57,843 bases of DNA from Cupriavidus taiwanensis (GCF_900249755.1 NZ_LT976853.1:1206709-1264551); one strand, 5' to 3'; counted from the stretch's first letter, positions 8,332 through 17,304 are shown. A program made the numbers and translations. The notes: a model not told the origin generated them from the sequence alone.

Positions 8332-9276
8332 ATGAAAGATCCGATGCAATTTATCCGCCGCCGCGCGCGCCGCGCCGCCATGCTGGTGGCAGCCGTCACC
8401 GCGTTCGCGGCGGGGCTGGCGCTGGCCACCGCGCCCGAAGCGCGCGCCGAGTCCGCGCCGATCCGCGTGGGCGGCAAGAACTTCACCGAGCAGCTGCTGC
8501 TGTCGTCGATCACGTCGAAGTACCTGCGCGCCAGGGGCTTCAGTACCGAGCTGACCGCCGGCCTGGGCAGCACGCTGATGCGCCAGGCGATGGAGAGCAA
8601 CCAGCTCGACGTGGTGTGGGAATACACCGGCACCGCGCTGATCGTGTTCAACAAGGTCGAGGAAAAGCTCGACGCCAAGGAAACCTATGCGCGCGTCAGG
8701 CAGATGGATGCTGCGCGCGGGCTGGTGTGGCTCGATGCCTCGGGCATCAACAACACCTACGCGCTGGCGATGCCGAAGGAACGCGCCGGCAGCGGCGTGA
8801 CCACGCTGTCGGCCTTTGCCGAGCAGATGCGCAAGGCCGGCGCCGACACCAGCCACCCGTTTGCGGTGGACATGGAATTCGCCGCGCGCCCGGACGGGCT
8901 GGAGCCGCTCAAGGCGCTGTACCAGCTGCCGTTCTCGCGCCGCGACGTGATCCAGCTCGATCCCGGCCTGGTCTACACCGCGCTGAAGAACAACCAGGTG
9001 GAACTGGGCCTGGTGTACGCGACCGACGGCCGCGTCAAGGGCTTCGACCTCGTGCTGCTCGAGGACGACCAGCATTTTTTCCCGCCGTACAACGCGGTGC
9101 CGGTGGTGCGCAAGCCGGTGCTCGACAAGCATCCGGAACTGGCCGGCCTGCTCAATGCACTCGCTGCCAAGCTCGACAACGAGAGCATGACCGAGATGAA
9201 CTACAAGGTGGACATCGGCCAGCAGCCGGTGGACAAGGTCGCGGAGGATTTCCTGCGCGGCCACGGACTGATCTGA
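8332..9276 (+). CDS. Glycine betaine/choline-type substrate-binding protein (OsmF/YehZ-like)
   Basis: This 314-residue periplasmic binding protein of the OpuAC type has a signal peptide ending around ATAPEARAESA (residue about 40). The mature part begins IRVGGKNFTEQLLLS, the characteristic start of OsmF/ProX-like proteins, and continues with TAGLGSTLMRQAMESNQLD and WEYTGTAL. The aromatic-rich ligand pocket of this family is consistent with a quaternary amine. The start at 8332 follows GAGGGGCC. It is encoded between the two permeases, so transporter stoichiometry follows from one operon. Confidence 0.92.
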   Translation: MKDPMQFIRRRARRAAMLVAAVTAFAAGLALATAPEARAESAPIRVGGKNFTEQLLLSSITSKYLRARGFSTELTAGLGSTLMRQAMESNQLDVVWEYTGTALIVFNKVEEKLDAKETYARVRQMDAARGLVWLDASGINNTYALAMPKERAGSGVTTLSAFAEQMRKAGADTSHPFAVDMEFAARPDGLEPLKALYQLPFSRRDVIQLDPGLVYTALKNNQVELGLVYATDGRVKGFDLVLLEDDQHFFPPYNAVPVVRKPVLDKHPELAGLLNALAAKLDNESMTEMNYKVDIGQQPVDKVAEDFLRGHGLI

Positions 9277-9286
9277 GGAGGGCCGC

Positions 9287-9937
9287 ATGGACTTGATCTC
9301 TTACCTGCAGCACAGCTGGCCCACGCTGCTGAAAATGACCGGCGAGCACCTGGCGCTGGTGGGCTCGGCGGTGGGCCTGGCGATCCTGATCGGGGTGCCG
9401 CTGGGCATCGTGATCACGCGCTTCCGCGCGCTGGCCGCGCCGTTGCTGGCGCTGGCGACGATCGTGCTGACGCTGCCGTCGATCGCGCTGTTCGGGCTGA
9501 TGATCCCGGTCTTCGCGCGCTTCGGCCATGCGCTTGGCTACGTGCCGGCGGTGACGGCGGTGTTCCTGTACTCGCTGCTGCCGATCATGCGCAACACCTA
9601 CACCGCGCTGGCCAATGTCGATGCCGGCATCCAGGAAGCGGGCCGCGGCATCGGCATGACCACCTGGCAGCGGATGCGGCTGGTGGACCTGCCGCTGGCG
9701 GTGCCGGTGATTCTCGGCGGCGTGCGTACCGCCGTGGTGATGAATATCGGGGTTGCCACCATTGCCGCCATCATCGGCGCGGGTGGCCTTGGGGTGCTGA
9801 TCCTGCAGGCGATCAGCCAGAGCAACATGAGCAAGCTGGCCGTGGGCGCGGTCCTGGTCAGCGTGCTCGCCATCGTGGCGGACGCCTTGCTGCAGTGGCT
9901 GCAGCGGGCGCTGACGCCGAAAGGAATCCGGCTATGA
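9287..9937 (+). CDS. Glycine betaine/choline-type ABC permease (YehW/OpuB-like)
   Basis: This 216-residue permease is the partner of the first permease in the operon. It has about six transmembrane segments and the coupling loop AGRGIGMTTWQRMRLVDLPLA near residues 115-135. The ending GAGGLGVLILQAI is typical of OpuBB/BD subunits. The ATG at 9287 follows GGAGG by a good distance. Its stop codon overlaps the ATPase start in an ATGA arrangement, so the two are translationally coupled. Confidence 0.92.
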   Translation: MDLISYLQHSWPTLLKMTGEHLALVGSAVGLAILIGVPLGIVITRFRALAAPLLALATIVLTLPSIALFGLMIPVFARFGHALGYVPAVTAVFLYSLLPIMRNTYTALANVDAGIQEAGRGIGMTTWQRMRLVDLPLAVPVILGGVRTAVVMNIGVATIAAIIGAGGLGVLILQAISQSNMSKLAVGAVLVSVLAIVADALLQWLQRALTPKGIRL

Positions 9938-11118
9938 TCGAACTCGACCAACTCACCAAGTCCTTCCCGCAGAAAGACGGCACTGAAACGCGCGCCGTCG
10001 ACGCCGTCTCGCTGACGGTGCCGCGCGGCGAGATCTGCGTCTTCCTGGGGCCCTCGGGCTGCGGCAAGACCACCACGCTGAAGATGATCAACCGGCTGAT
10101 CGAGCCCACCTCCGGCACGGTGCGCATCGAAGGCGAGGACACGCGCGGCCTCGATGGCGTGACGCTGCGCCGCAAGATCGGCTATGTGATCCAGCAGATC
10201 GGCCTGTTCCCCAACATGACCATCGAAGAGAACATCATGGTGGTGCCGCGCCTGCTGGGCTGGGACAGGAAGCAGTGCCGCGAACGCGCGCGCGAGCTGA
10301 TGGCGATGGTGCAGCTCGATCCCAACCGGCTGCTGTCGCGCTATCCGCGCGAGCTGTCCGGCGGCCAGCAGCAGCGCATCGGCGTGATCCGCGCGCTCGC
10401 GGCCGACGCGCCGCTGCTGCTGATGGACGAGCCCTTCGGCGCGGTCGACCCGATCAACCGCGAGAGCATCCAGAACGAATTCCTGCAGATGCAGCGCCAG
10501 CTCGGCAAGACCGTGATCATGGTCTCGCACGACATCGACGAAGCCATCAAGCTGGCCGACAAGGTCGCGGTGTTCCGCCGCGGCCAGCTGGTGCAGTTCG
10601 ACCACCCCGACGCGCTGCTGGCGCATCCGGCCGATGAGTTCGTGCAGGCCTTCGTCGGCCACGACAACACCCTCAAGCGCCTGTTGCTGGTGCGCGCCGG
10701 CGACGCCGCCACCATGCCGCCGAGCTGCCGTCCCGACATGCCGCTGGCCGAAGCGCTGGCCGTGATGGACGACGCCGACGTGCGCCACCTGCCGGTGGTG
10801 GACGACGCGCAGGTGGCGCTGGGCTACGTCACGCGGCGCGATGCGCGTTCGGGCCAGGGCCAGTGCAGCGACGTGATGCGGCCGTTCGCGGTGACCGCCG
10901 CGTTCGACGAGCACCTGCGCATCGTGCTGTCGCGCATGTACCAGCACAACACCAGCTGGCTGCCGGTGATGGGTGCCGATGGCGCCTACCTGGGCGAAGT
11001 CACGCAGGAATCGATCGCCGGCTACCTCAGCTCCGGCCGTTCGCGCGGCCAGGCCGCCGCGCCGACGGCCCCGGCGGCCCCGGCTGCGCCGGCCGCGACG
11101 CTGCGCGCGGCCGCCTGA
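9934..11118 (+). CDS. Osmoprotectant ABC transporter ATPase with CBS domains
   Basis: This 394-residue ATPase of the OpuCA/YehX type energises the importer encoded upstream. Walker A is GPSGCGKTTT (about residue 35-44), the signature is LSGGQQQRIGVIRAL, and Walker B is LLLMDEPFGAVD. Two CBS motifs follow (about residues 260-365: ALAVMDDADVRHLPVVDD and MYQHNTSWLPVMGADG). In OpuA-type transporters CBS pairs sense ionic strength. The last 25 residues are Ala/Pro-rich and dispensable-looking. The ATG at 9934 overlaps the permease stop by four bases. Regulation by osmolarity is inferred from the family. Confidence 0.93.
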   Translation: MIELDQLTKSFPQKDGTETRAVDAVSLTVPRGEICVFLGPSGCGKTTTLKMINRLIEPTSGTVRIEGEDTRGLDGVTLRRKIGYVIQQIGLFPNMTIEENIMVVPRLLGWDRKQCRERARELMAMVQLDPNRLLSRYPRELSGGQQQRIGVIRALAADAPLLLMDEPFGAVDPINRESIQNEFLQMQRQLGKTVIMVSHDIDEAIKLADKVAVFRRGQLVQFDHPDALLAHPADEFVQAFVGHDNTLKRLLLVRAGDAATMPPSCRPDMPLAEALAVMDDADVRHLPVVDDAQVALGYVTRRDARSGQGQCSDVMRPFAVTAAFDEHLRIVLSRMYQHNTSWLPVMGADGAYLGEVTQESIAGYLSSGRSRGQAAAPTAPAAPAAPAATLRAAA

Positions 11119-11179
11119 GCCGAGCGGGCCGGGGGACAGGGTCTCGGCACGGGCGCGGCTGGCGCGCTATGCTTCAGGC

Positions 11180-11554
11180 ATGCTCCGCTACTGCCGCTCG
11201 CCGCTGTGCCTGGTCATCGAAACCCGCTGGCTGATCCCGCGCGGGTTTGACGGCTTCACGCCCGGTCCGCTGATCCTGCTGCGTCCCGGCGCCAGCCAGG
11301 CGCTGATCGAACATGAAAAGGTCCACGTGCGCCAGTTCTGGCGCAGCTGCGGCCTGATGGGCGTGCTCTACCTGGCCAGCCGGCGCTGGCGCCTGCGCTA
11401 TGAGGTCGAGGCCTACCGCGAGCAGTTGCGGCACAGCCCGCCCGCCGCCGCGCGCGGCCTGGCGCGTGTGCTGGCGTGCAAGTACCGGCTCAGGATTTCC
11501 GAAGACGAGGCGTACCGGCTGCTGACGCAAGACCTGCAGCGCGATGCCGAATGA
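11180..11554 (+). CDS. Small protein with HExxH zinc-protease-like motif
   Basis: This 124-residue protein is not a family I can name. It carries HEKVH within IEHEKVHVRQFW near residue 40, a classic HExxH zinc site, followed about 30 residues later by YEVEAYREQ, where a glutamate could be the third ligand as in M48/M56-like peptidases. A short hydrophobic stretch (GLMGVLYLAS) lies between. The start at 11180 is chosen from the reading frame; no strong ribosome site is seen. It follows the importer operon by 61 bases and is closed by a strong terminator, so it may be the operon's last gene. Confidence 0.7.
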   Translation: MLRYCRSPLCLVIETRWLIPRGFDGFTPGPLILLRPGASQALIEHEKVHVRQFWRSCGLMGVLYLASRRWRLRYEVEAYREQLRHSPPAAARGLARVLACKYRLRISEDEAYRLLTQDLQRDAE

Positions 11555-11560
11555 AAAAAA

Positions 11561-11595
11561 ACGGCCCGCACCAGTCGCTGGTGCGGGCCGTTTTC
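11561..11595. terminator. Strong bidirectional Rho-independent terminator
   Basis: A 14-bp perfect stem, ACGGCCCGCACCAG with CTGGTGCGGGCCGT, encloses a TCG loop. It has A-runs on the left and T-runs on the right, so it can terminate in both directions. It sits between the HExxH gene and the convergent tRNA-Ser gene. Confidence 0.9.
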
Positions 11596-11600
11596 TTGTC

Positions 11601-11690
11601 TGGCGGAAGCGGTGAGATTCGAACTCACGGATGGGTCACCCCATCGGCAGTTTTCAAGACTGCTGCCTTAAACCACTCGGCCACGCTTCC
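11601..11690 (-). tRNA. tRNA-Ser (anticodon UGA)
   Basis: The reverse strand folds as a class II tRNA of 90 nt. The acceptor GGAAGCG pairs with CGCTTCC, the anticodon arm GCAGT-CTTGAAA-ACTGC gives anticodon TGA, and a long variable arm (GATGGGGTGACCCATC) is present. The T-loop is TTCGAAT and CCA is encoded at 11603-11601. Confidence 0.97.
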
Positions 11691-11770
11691 GGAAAAGTGC
11701 GGGCATTGTAGCGCGAGAGGGCAGGCCCTCCGGCGCATTGCCGCGTGCAGACGCAACGGTCTGGCCGCGC

Positions 11771-11776
11771 ATTATA
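11771..11776 (-). promoter_or_regulatory. Possible -10 box for tRNA-Ser
   Basis: The reverse strand reads TATAAT about 80 bases before the tRNA 5' end. The -35 position (CCCATC) is poor. The rest of the 290-base gap to the next gene shows nothing recognisable. Confidence 0.45.
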
Positions 11777-11978
11777 CAAGGCCCGGGCGCTTTGATGGGG
11801 AGTCGCGCTGCGGGCATGGGCGCAGGCGTAAATTTCCTGCCACATCGATTGCCGCGCTGTCGGGCTCTGTCTGACAAGACGGAACCTTCATATCGCGCCA
11901 TCGCTCATATTGTCGTGCCGGGCACTGCGGTGTGTGCCGCATCCCCGGCTTTCGCCTGGCAACAGAGGAGAACTCAAA

Positions 11979-12488
11979 ATGCGAATCCCAAGCAAGACAT
12001 GGCTGATCGTTCCGGTGGCCGCGGCGGCCGCGCTGGCCGGTTGTGCGGCGCCATACAACAGCGGCTACGACCAGGGCTACAACACCGGCTACAACGCGCC
12101 GCCTCCGGGTTACCAGAACCCCAACACCTCGCAGGCCCCGGCCGGCGCGGTGTACTACGGCCGCGTGGAATCGATCGAGCCGGTCACCACCACGCAGGGC
12201 AGCTCGGGCCTGCTCGGCACGGTGATCGGCGGTGCCGCGGGCGGCCTGCTGGGCCATCAGATCGGCGGCGGGCGCGGGCAGACCGCGGCGACCATCGGCG
12301 GTGCCGTGGTCGGCGCCGTGGCCGGCAACCAGATCGAGAAGCGTGCGGGCAGCAATACGCAGACGGTCTACCGCGTGAACGTGCGCCTGGATGACGGCCG
12401 CCTTGCCACGGTGACGCAGTCCAACCTGGGCAGCCTGCAGGTGGGCATGCGCGCGCGCGTGGCCAACGACATGGCGACTCCGTACTGA
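11979..12488 (+). CDS. Glycine-zipper 2TM lipoprotein (SlyB/Pcp-like)
   Basis: This 169-residue outer-membrane lipoprotein candidate has a signal peptide with lipobox LAGC (Cys about residue 22). A Tyr/Gly/Asn-rich linker with SGYDQGYNTGYN repeats follows. The glycine-zipper domain (about residues 75-120) reads GGAAGGLLGHQIGGGRGQ and GGAVVGAVAGNQIEKR. The C-terminal 45 residues form a small beta domain. The ATG at 11979 follows AGAGGAG; an upstream in-frame start at 11910 would hide the signal peptide. Proteins of this family influence envelope integrity and Mg-dependent regulation, which is inference for this one. Confidence 0.9.
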   Translation: MRIPSKTWLIVPVAAAAALAGCAAPYNSGYDQGYNTGYNAPPPGYQNPNTSQAPAGAVYYGRVESIEPVTTTQGSSGLLGTVIGGAAGGLLGHQIGGGRGQTAATIGGAVVGAVAGNQIEKRAGSNTQTVYRVNVRLDDGRLATVTQSNLGSLQVGMRARVANDMATPY

Positions 12489-12516
12489 CCTGCCAGGCCG
12501 ACGTTTGCCAGAAGTC

Positions 12517-12547
12517 AAAGGCCACGCGCTTGCGTGGCCTTTTTTTG
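12517..12547 (+). terminator. Rho-independent terminator after the glycine-zipper gene
   Basis: The stem AAAGGCCACGC with GCGTGGCCTTT closes on a GCTT loop and is followed by a T-run. It can also serve the convergent hemW gene. Confidence 0.88.
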
Positions 12548-12563
12548 TCTGCGCACGGCGCGC

Positions 12564-13796
12564 TCAGTCCTTCAGGAACATCTCCTGCAGGTCATTGAGG
12601 AAGCGCCGGCCCAGTTCGGTGGGGCGAATCGTGGTCAGGTCCGCTTCCAGCAAGCCCTTTTTCTCGGCCTCGGCCAGCTGCTTGCTGATGGTGTGCAGCG
12701 GCAGCCCGGTGTAGTCCTGGAAGCTCGATGCCGGGACGCCGTCGGTCAGGCGCAGCGCGTTGAGCATGAACTCGAACGGCAGCTCGTCGGCGCCGACGTC
12801 GCGCGCTTCCTGCACCGCGTTGCCGGCCATGGCCTGCGCCATGTAGGTGGCCGGATGCTTGTGCCGCATCTGGCGCAGCACGCGCTGCGGGAACGACAGC
12901 TTGCCGTGCGCGCCGGCACCGATGCCGAGGTAGTCGCCGAAGCGCCAGTAGTTCAGGTTGTGGCGCGCCTCGCGATGCGGTTTTGCGTAGGCCGAGGTTT
13001 CGTAGTGCCGGTAGCCCGCCGCGGCGGTGCGCGCTTCGATCCAGTCCTGCATGGCGTAGGCGCTGTCGTCGTCCGGCAGCGCCGGCGGGAACTTCGCGAA
13101 CAGCGTGTTCGGCTCGAGCGTCAGGTGGTACAGCGACAGGTGCGTGGTGCCGTACGACAGCGCGGTTTCCACGTCGGCCTGGCATTCCTGCAGCGTCTGG
13201 CCGGGCAGCGCGTACATCAGGTCCAGGTTGATGTTGTCGAAGCTGGCCTGGGCGATGTCGATGGCGCGGCGCGCTTCGGTGCCGCCGTGGATGCGCCCCA
13301 GTGCCTGCAGGTGCCGGTCGTTGAAGCTCTGGATGCCGATCGACAGCCGGTTGATGCCGCTGGCCCGGTAGCTGGCGAACTTGTCGGCTTCGAAGGTGCC
13401 GGGATTGGCCTCCATCGTGATCTCGGCATCGGCGTCGAGCGGCAGCAGGGCGCGGATATCCGACAGCAGCCGGTCCATTCCCGCCGCCGACAGCAGGCTG
13501 GGGGTGCCGCCGCCGATAAAGACGGCATGCACCGGGCGGCCCCAGACCAGCGGCAGCGACTGCTCCAGGTCCGCGCGCAGCGCGTCCAGGTAGAGGTCTT
13601 CCGGAATCTCGTGGTTGTCGGCGCCGGGCGCGGCGTGCGAGTTGAAATCGCAATACGGGCACTTGCGCACGCACCACGGGATATGCACGTACAGCGACAG
13701 CGGCGGCGAGCCGGACAGGCGGATCTGCCCCGGCTTGAGCCACAGCTGCTTGCTGTCCACGGGCGCGGACGCGGCCGCCGGTACGATCGGAATCAT
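12564..13796 (-). CDS. hemW: Radical SAM heme chaperone HemW
   Basis: This 410-residue radical SAM protein is of the HemW group, formerly called oxygen-independent coproporphyrinogen III oxidase-like. The iron-sulfur motif is CVRKCPYCDF (CxxxCxxC) near residues 42-51, preceded by SLYVHIPWC. The SAM-binding GGGTPSLLS follows about 55 residues later. Lack of the N-terminal extra residues of true HemN favours a heme-chaperone role. I chose the ATG at 13796 because it overlaps the rdgB stop codon in an ATGA arrangement. The frame is open upstream only as an rdgB shadow. It is the last gene of the rph-rdgB-hemW operon. Confidence 0.93.
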   Translation of the reverse strand: MIPIVPAAASAPVDSKQLWLKPGQIRLSGSPPLSLYVHIPWCVRKCPYCDFNSHAAPGADNHEIPEDLYLDALRADLEQSLPLVWGRPVHAVFIGGGTPSLLSAAGMDRLLSDIRALLPLDADAEITMEANPGTFEADKFASYRASGINRLSIGIQSFNDRHLQALGRIHGGTEARRAIDIAQASFDNINLDLMYALPGQTLQECQADVETALSYGTTHLSLYHLTLEPNTLFAKFPPALPDDDSAYAMQDWIEARTAAAGYRHYETSAYAKPHREARHNLNYWRFGDYLGIGAGAHGKLSFPQRVLRQMRHKHPATYMAQAMAGNAVQEARDVGADELPFEFMLNALRLTDGVPASSFQDYTGLPLHTISKQLAEAEKKGLLEADLTTIRPTELGRRFLNDLQEMFLKD

Positions 13797-14410
13797 CGGA
13801 CGGCAGGCTCCGCGGCCTCGGCCTGCAGCCGCGCCGCCAGCGCGCGCAGCGCCTGGGCGCGATGGCTGACGCGGTTCTTCTCTTCGGGCGGCAGCTCGGC
13901 GGCGGTCTTGCCCAGCGCCGGCAGCAGGAAGTGCGGGTCGTAGCCGAAGCCGCCCGCGCCGCGCGGCGTGTCGACGACTTCGCCGTGCCACACGCCTTCG
14001 GCAATGATCGGGCACGGGTCTTCGGCGTGGCGCACGAACACCAGCACGCAGTAGTAGTACGCGTGGCGGTTGCGCTGGCCGGCCAGCTGCGTCACCAGGT
14101 GGGCGTTGTTGGCCGTATCCGACCTGGGCTGCCCCGCCATCTGCGCATAGCGCGCGGAATAGACCCCGGGCGCGCCGCCCAGCGCCTGTACGCAGATGCC
14201 GGAGTCGTCGGCCAGCGCCGGCAGGCCGGCGAGCCGGCTGGCATGGCGGGCCTTGGTCAGCGCGTTCTCGACAAAGGTGGCGAAGGGCTCTTCGGCCTCG
14301 GGGATGCCGAGCTCGCCCTGGTTCACCACGTCAAAGCCGAGCGGGGCCAGCAGCGCGCCGAATTCGCGCAGCTTGCCGGGATTGTTGGAAGCCAGTACCA
14401 GGCGTTGCAT
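13793..14410 (-). CDS. rdgB: XTP/dITP diphosphatase (RdgB/HAM1)
   Basis: This 205-residue nucleotide-pool sanitising enzyme hydrolyses the non-canonical triphosphates dITP, XTP and ITP to monophosphates. The N-terminal nucleotide-binding motif is LVLASNNPGKLREF. The middle carries FVENALTKARHASRLAGLPALADDSGI, which includes the metal-binding aspartates. The C-terminal part has GFGYDPHFLLPALGKTAAEL and a final SHRAQALRAL. Length and motif order match the family. It lies 15 bases after rph and is coupled to hemW. Confidence 0.96.
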   Translation of the reverse strand: MQRLVLASNNPGKLREFGALLAPLGFDVVNQGELGIPEAEEPFATFVENALTKARHASRLAGLPALADDSGICVQALGGAPGVYSARYAQMAGQPRSDTANNAHLVTQLAGQRNRHAYYYCVLVFVRHAEDPCPIIAEGVWHGEVVDTPRGAGGFGYDPHFLLPALGKTAAELPPEEKNRVSHRAQALRALAARLQAEAAEPAVR

Positions 14411-14425
14411 GACGGGCTCCGTGGC

Positions 14426-15145
14426 TCAGGCCAGGCCCAGCGCTTCGCGCTGGTGCTGCACCAGGCGGGCGATGCCGGCTTCGGCCAGGCGCGTCATGGC
14501 GTCCAGGTCGGCGCGGCTGAAGGGCGCGCCTTCGGCCGTGCCCTGCACCTCGACAAAGCCGCCGCTGCCGGTCATGACCACGTTCATGTCGGTGTCGCAG
14601 CTGCTGTCTTCGGCATAGTCGAGGTCCAGCACCGGCACGCCTTCGACCATGCCGACCGAGACCGCCGCGACGTGGTCGCGGATCGGGCTGGCGGCGATCA
14701 GGCCGTCGCGCAGCATGGTCGAGACCGCGTCGTGGGCGGCGACAAAGGCGCCGGTGATGGCCGCGGTGCGGGTGCCGCCGTCGGCCTGCAGCACGTCGCA
14801 GTCGAGGTGGATGGTGTATTCGCCCAGCGCCGCCAGGTCGAACACCGAGCGCATGGCGCGGCCGATCAGGCGCTGGATTTCCTGGGTGCGGCCGGTCTGC
14901 TTGCCGCGCGCGGCCTCGCGGTCAGAGCGCGTATGCGTGGCGCGCGGCAGCATGCCGTATTCGGCCGTGACCCAGCCTTCGCCGCTGCCCTTCTTGTGCG
15001 GCGGCACCTTGGCCAGCACGCTGGCGGTGCACAGCACCCTGGTATCGCCAAAGGCGCACAGGACGGAGCCTTCGGCGTGGCGGGTGTAGTGGCGGGTAAG
15101 GCTGATGGAACGCAGCGCATCGGCTGCGCGGCCGCTGGGTCGCAT
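14426..15145 (-). CDS. rph: Ribonuclease PH
   Basis: This 239-residue phosphorolytic 3'-5' exoribonuclease trims tRNA precursors. It begins [21 protein letters not shown], the conserved start of the family. The phosphate-binding and catalytic region is visible as [20 protein letters not shown] and [13 protein letters not shown]. The DYAEDS aspartates of the metal site are near residue 180. I chose the ATG at 15145 because it matches the family N-terminus; an in-frame ATG at 15163 adds six residues. It is the first gene of the operon with rdgB and hemW. Confidence 0.96.
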   Translation of the reverse strand: MRPSGRAADALRSISLTRHYTRHAEGSVLCAFGDTRVLCTASVLAKVPPHKKGSGEGWVTAEYGMLPRATHTRSDREAARGKQTGRTQEIQRLIGRAMRSVFDLAALGEYTIHLDCDVLQADGGTRTAAITGAFVAAHDAVSTMLRDGLIAASPIRDHVAAVSVGMVEGVPVLDLDYAEDSSCDTDMNVVMTGSGGFVEVQGTAEGAPFSRADLDAMTRLAEAGIARLVQHQREALGLA

Positions 15146-15250
15146 GTGAGGGTTTTTCCGCAAGGGGTAGAAGGGGGAGAGACCGCGATTCTACCGCTGC
15201 CGGCACCGGCGCGCTGGCGCGCCGCGCCGGCCGGCCTGCTTGCGGGGACG

Positions 15251-16165
15251 TCAGCGCATCAGGTTGCTGGTCTTGTCGATGGCGGCGCGGATCTCGGCGA
15301 TGGAGCGCTCGATCTCTTCCTCGGACAGCAGGTCGCTGTCGGTGCCGCTGCGCTCCAGGATCGAGGTGGTGAAGGCATTGAGCGGCAGGGTGTCGGTCAT
15401 CACCGCGTCCTGGCCGGCGGTGTTGTTGTCGAGCTCCCACATCATGGCGATGCCGGTGGTGTTGTCGGCACCTTCGCCGGCCTGCTGCAGCGCCTGGTCG
15501 ATCAGCGCCGGCACCGCCTGCACCACCGACAGCCGCGACAGCTTGTCCACCAGGGCCGGCTCGTCCAGCGGCCCCCACAGGCCGTCGGAGCAGAGCAGCG
15601 CGACGTCGCCCGGTTCCAGCCGCACCGGGCCGCCCAGGTCGATCAGCGGCAGGTTGGGGGAGCCGAGGCAGTTGTAGAGCTTATTGCGCTCGGGGTGGTT
15701 GGCCACCTCCATCGGCAGCACGCGCTCCTGCTGCAGCAGGTTCTCGATCTTGGAGTGGTCGCGCGTGCGCGTCAGCAGCCGGCCCTTGCGCAGCAGGTAG
15801 TAGCGTGAATCGCCGGCATGGGCCCAGTGGATCTGGCCGTGCTGCACCAGGCAGCAGACCACCGTGGTGCGGGGCACGTCGGCCATCTGGTTGGCTTCGG
15901 CATGGCGGTGGATCTCGCGGTGCGCCAGCATGATGGTGTCCTGCAGGAACTCGGCCGGGTTGCGCACCGCGGGCCGCGCCTGCAGCTGGAACTGGCGCGC
16001 CAGCGTCTGCAGCGCCTGCTGCGCGGCGACTTCGCCGTGGGCATGGCCGCCCAGGCCGTCGGCCAGCACCATCAGCAGCGCATCGCGCGTGAAGCAATAG
16101 CCCATGCGGTCCTGGTTGACGCGGCGGCCGCCTTTCCTGCTTTCCTGGTAGACAGAGAATCGCAT
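15251..16165 (-). CDS. PP2C family serine/threonine phosphatase
   Basis: This 304-residue PPM/PP2C phosphatase shows the metal-binding aspartate motifs in order: NQDRMGY near residue 19, LADGLGGHAHGE near 36, AHAGDSRYYLL near 116, LCSDGLWG near 193 and GADNTTGI near 237. It has no transmembrane segment, so it should be cytoplasmic. The C-terminal 50 residues are acidic and look unstructured. It follows the Ser/Thr kinase gene on the same strand after 74 bases. The two are the usual antagonistic pair, with the phosphatase expected to reverse the kinase. Confidence 0.94.
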   Translation of the reverse strand: MRFSVYQESRKGGRRVNQDRMGYCFTRDALLMVLADGLGGHAHGEVAAQQALQTLARQFQLQARPAVRNPAEFLQDTIMLAHREIHRHAEANQMADVPRTTVVCCLVQHGQIHWAHAGDSRYYLLRKGRLLTRTRDHSKIENLLQQERVLPMEVANHPERNKLYNCLGSPNLPLIDLGGPVRLEPGDVALLCSDGLWGPLDEPALVDKLSRLSVVQAVPALIDQALQQAGEGADNTTGIAMMWELDNNTAGQDAVMTDTLPLNAFTTSILERSGTDSDLLSEEEIERSIAEIRAAIDKTSNLMR

Positions 16166-16239
16166 GTTGGCTGGTTGTCTTTCTTTGGGGTTCGATGGCC
16201 CGGCAACGGGCGCACAGGCGCGGCGGCCGGGTTTGTGAT

Positions 16240-17304
16240 TCAGTCGACGCTCGCGCCGGGTGCCCGCCTGGGTGCCGACTCATCGCGCCGGCGCAGCAGC
16301 GTCAGGAAGCGCGAGGTCGCGGGCGCTTTTTCCGGCGGGGCCGGGGCGGCTGCCGGCGCCTGTGTGGGCGGGGACAGCGCCTGCTCGCCCAGCGCGTTGG
16401 TCTGCTCGCGCAATTCCTTCTGCAGCCGGAACACGCTCTGCGGACGGCCGGACGGCTCCAGCCGCAGGCACCACTCGACCAGGTCGACCAGGCCGTTGGT
16501 GTAGCTGCTGCGCAGGCGCATCAGCGCCTCGCCCATGCGGTCGTCTTTCTCGCGCTGGTTGGCTTCCTGCGGCGGCAGCCCGGCCATGCAGGCGTAGAGC
16601 GTCGCGCCCAGGCTGTAGATGTCGGTCCACGGGCCCAGGTCGGAATGCTTGCCGTACAGCTCCGGCGCGGCAAAGCCCGGCGTGTACATCGGCTGGAAGC
16701 GCGCCGCTTCCATGGTCAGGGTCTGCCGCGCGGCGCCGAAATCGAGCAGGATCGGCGATTCGTCCTCGCGCAGGTAGATGTTGCCGGGCTTGATGTCCAG
16801 GTGCAGCAGCTTGTGGATATGCACCTCGCGCAGGCCGCTCATCAGGTCGTGGAACACCTTGCGGATGAAATGCTCGCGCAGCACCTTGGCGCGGCCCTGC
16901 TGCCGGGCCGCCAGCACGTGCTCCTGCAGCGTCTTGCCCAGCTCGTAGTTCATCACCATGTAGACGGTGGCGTTCTCGCGGAAGAAGTTCACCACGCGCA
17001 CCACGCTGGGATGGGAGATGCGGGCCAGCGAGCGGCCCTCTTCGAAGAAGTACTTGAGGCCCAGCCGGAACGCGGCGGCGTTTTCCTCGGGCACCACGGG
17101 GATCAGTTCGCCCGGGTTGCGCCGCGCCAGCGACGACGGCAGGTACTCCTTGATGGCGACCGGCGCGCCGGTTTCGTCGGTGGCCAGGTAGACGAAACTG
17201 AACCCCCCGCTGGCCAACTTCTTTACAATACGATAGTTGGACAGCAGCGTGCCGACGGGCAGCGGTGCACTCTTCGGTTGTGGCGTGCCCTTTGGCTCTG
17301 TCAT
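16240..17304 (-). CDS. Eukaryotic-like serine/threonine protein kinase
   Basis: This 354-residue Hanks-type kinase has a glycine-rich loop (LASGGFSFVYLAT, about residue 33), the catalytic lysine in VAIKEYL, the catalytic loop LLHLDIKPGNIYL, the DFG motif in LLDFGAARQT and FAAPELYG. All core residues are present, so it should be active. It lacks a transmembrane helix and a PASTA domain. The last 60 residues are Pro/Ala-rich then basic, ending near RFLTLLRRRDES. The ATG at 17304 was chosen because conserved sequence starts soon after; the frame is open to 17565 without homology-like features. Substrates are unknown. Confidence 0.93.
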   Translation of the reverse strand: MTEPKGTPQPKSAPLPVGTLLSNYRIVKKLASGGFSFVYLATDETGAPVAIKEYLPSSLARRNPGELIPVVPEENAAAFRLGLKYFFEEGRSLARISHPSVVRVVNFFRENATVYMVMNYELGKTLQEHVLAARQQGRAKVLREHFIRKVFHDLMSGLREVHIHKLLHLDIKPGNIYLREDESPILLDFGAARQTLTMEAARFQPMYTPGFAAPELYGKHSDLGPWTDIYSLGATLYACMAGLPPQEANQREKDDRMGEALMRLRSSYTNGLVDLVEWCLRLEPSGRPQSVFRLQKELREQTNALGEQALSPPTQAPAAAPAPPEKAPATSRFLTLLRRRDESAPRRAPGASVD

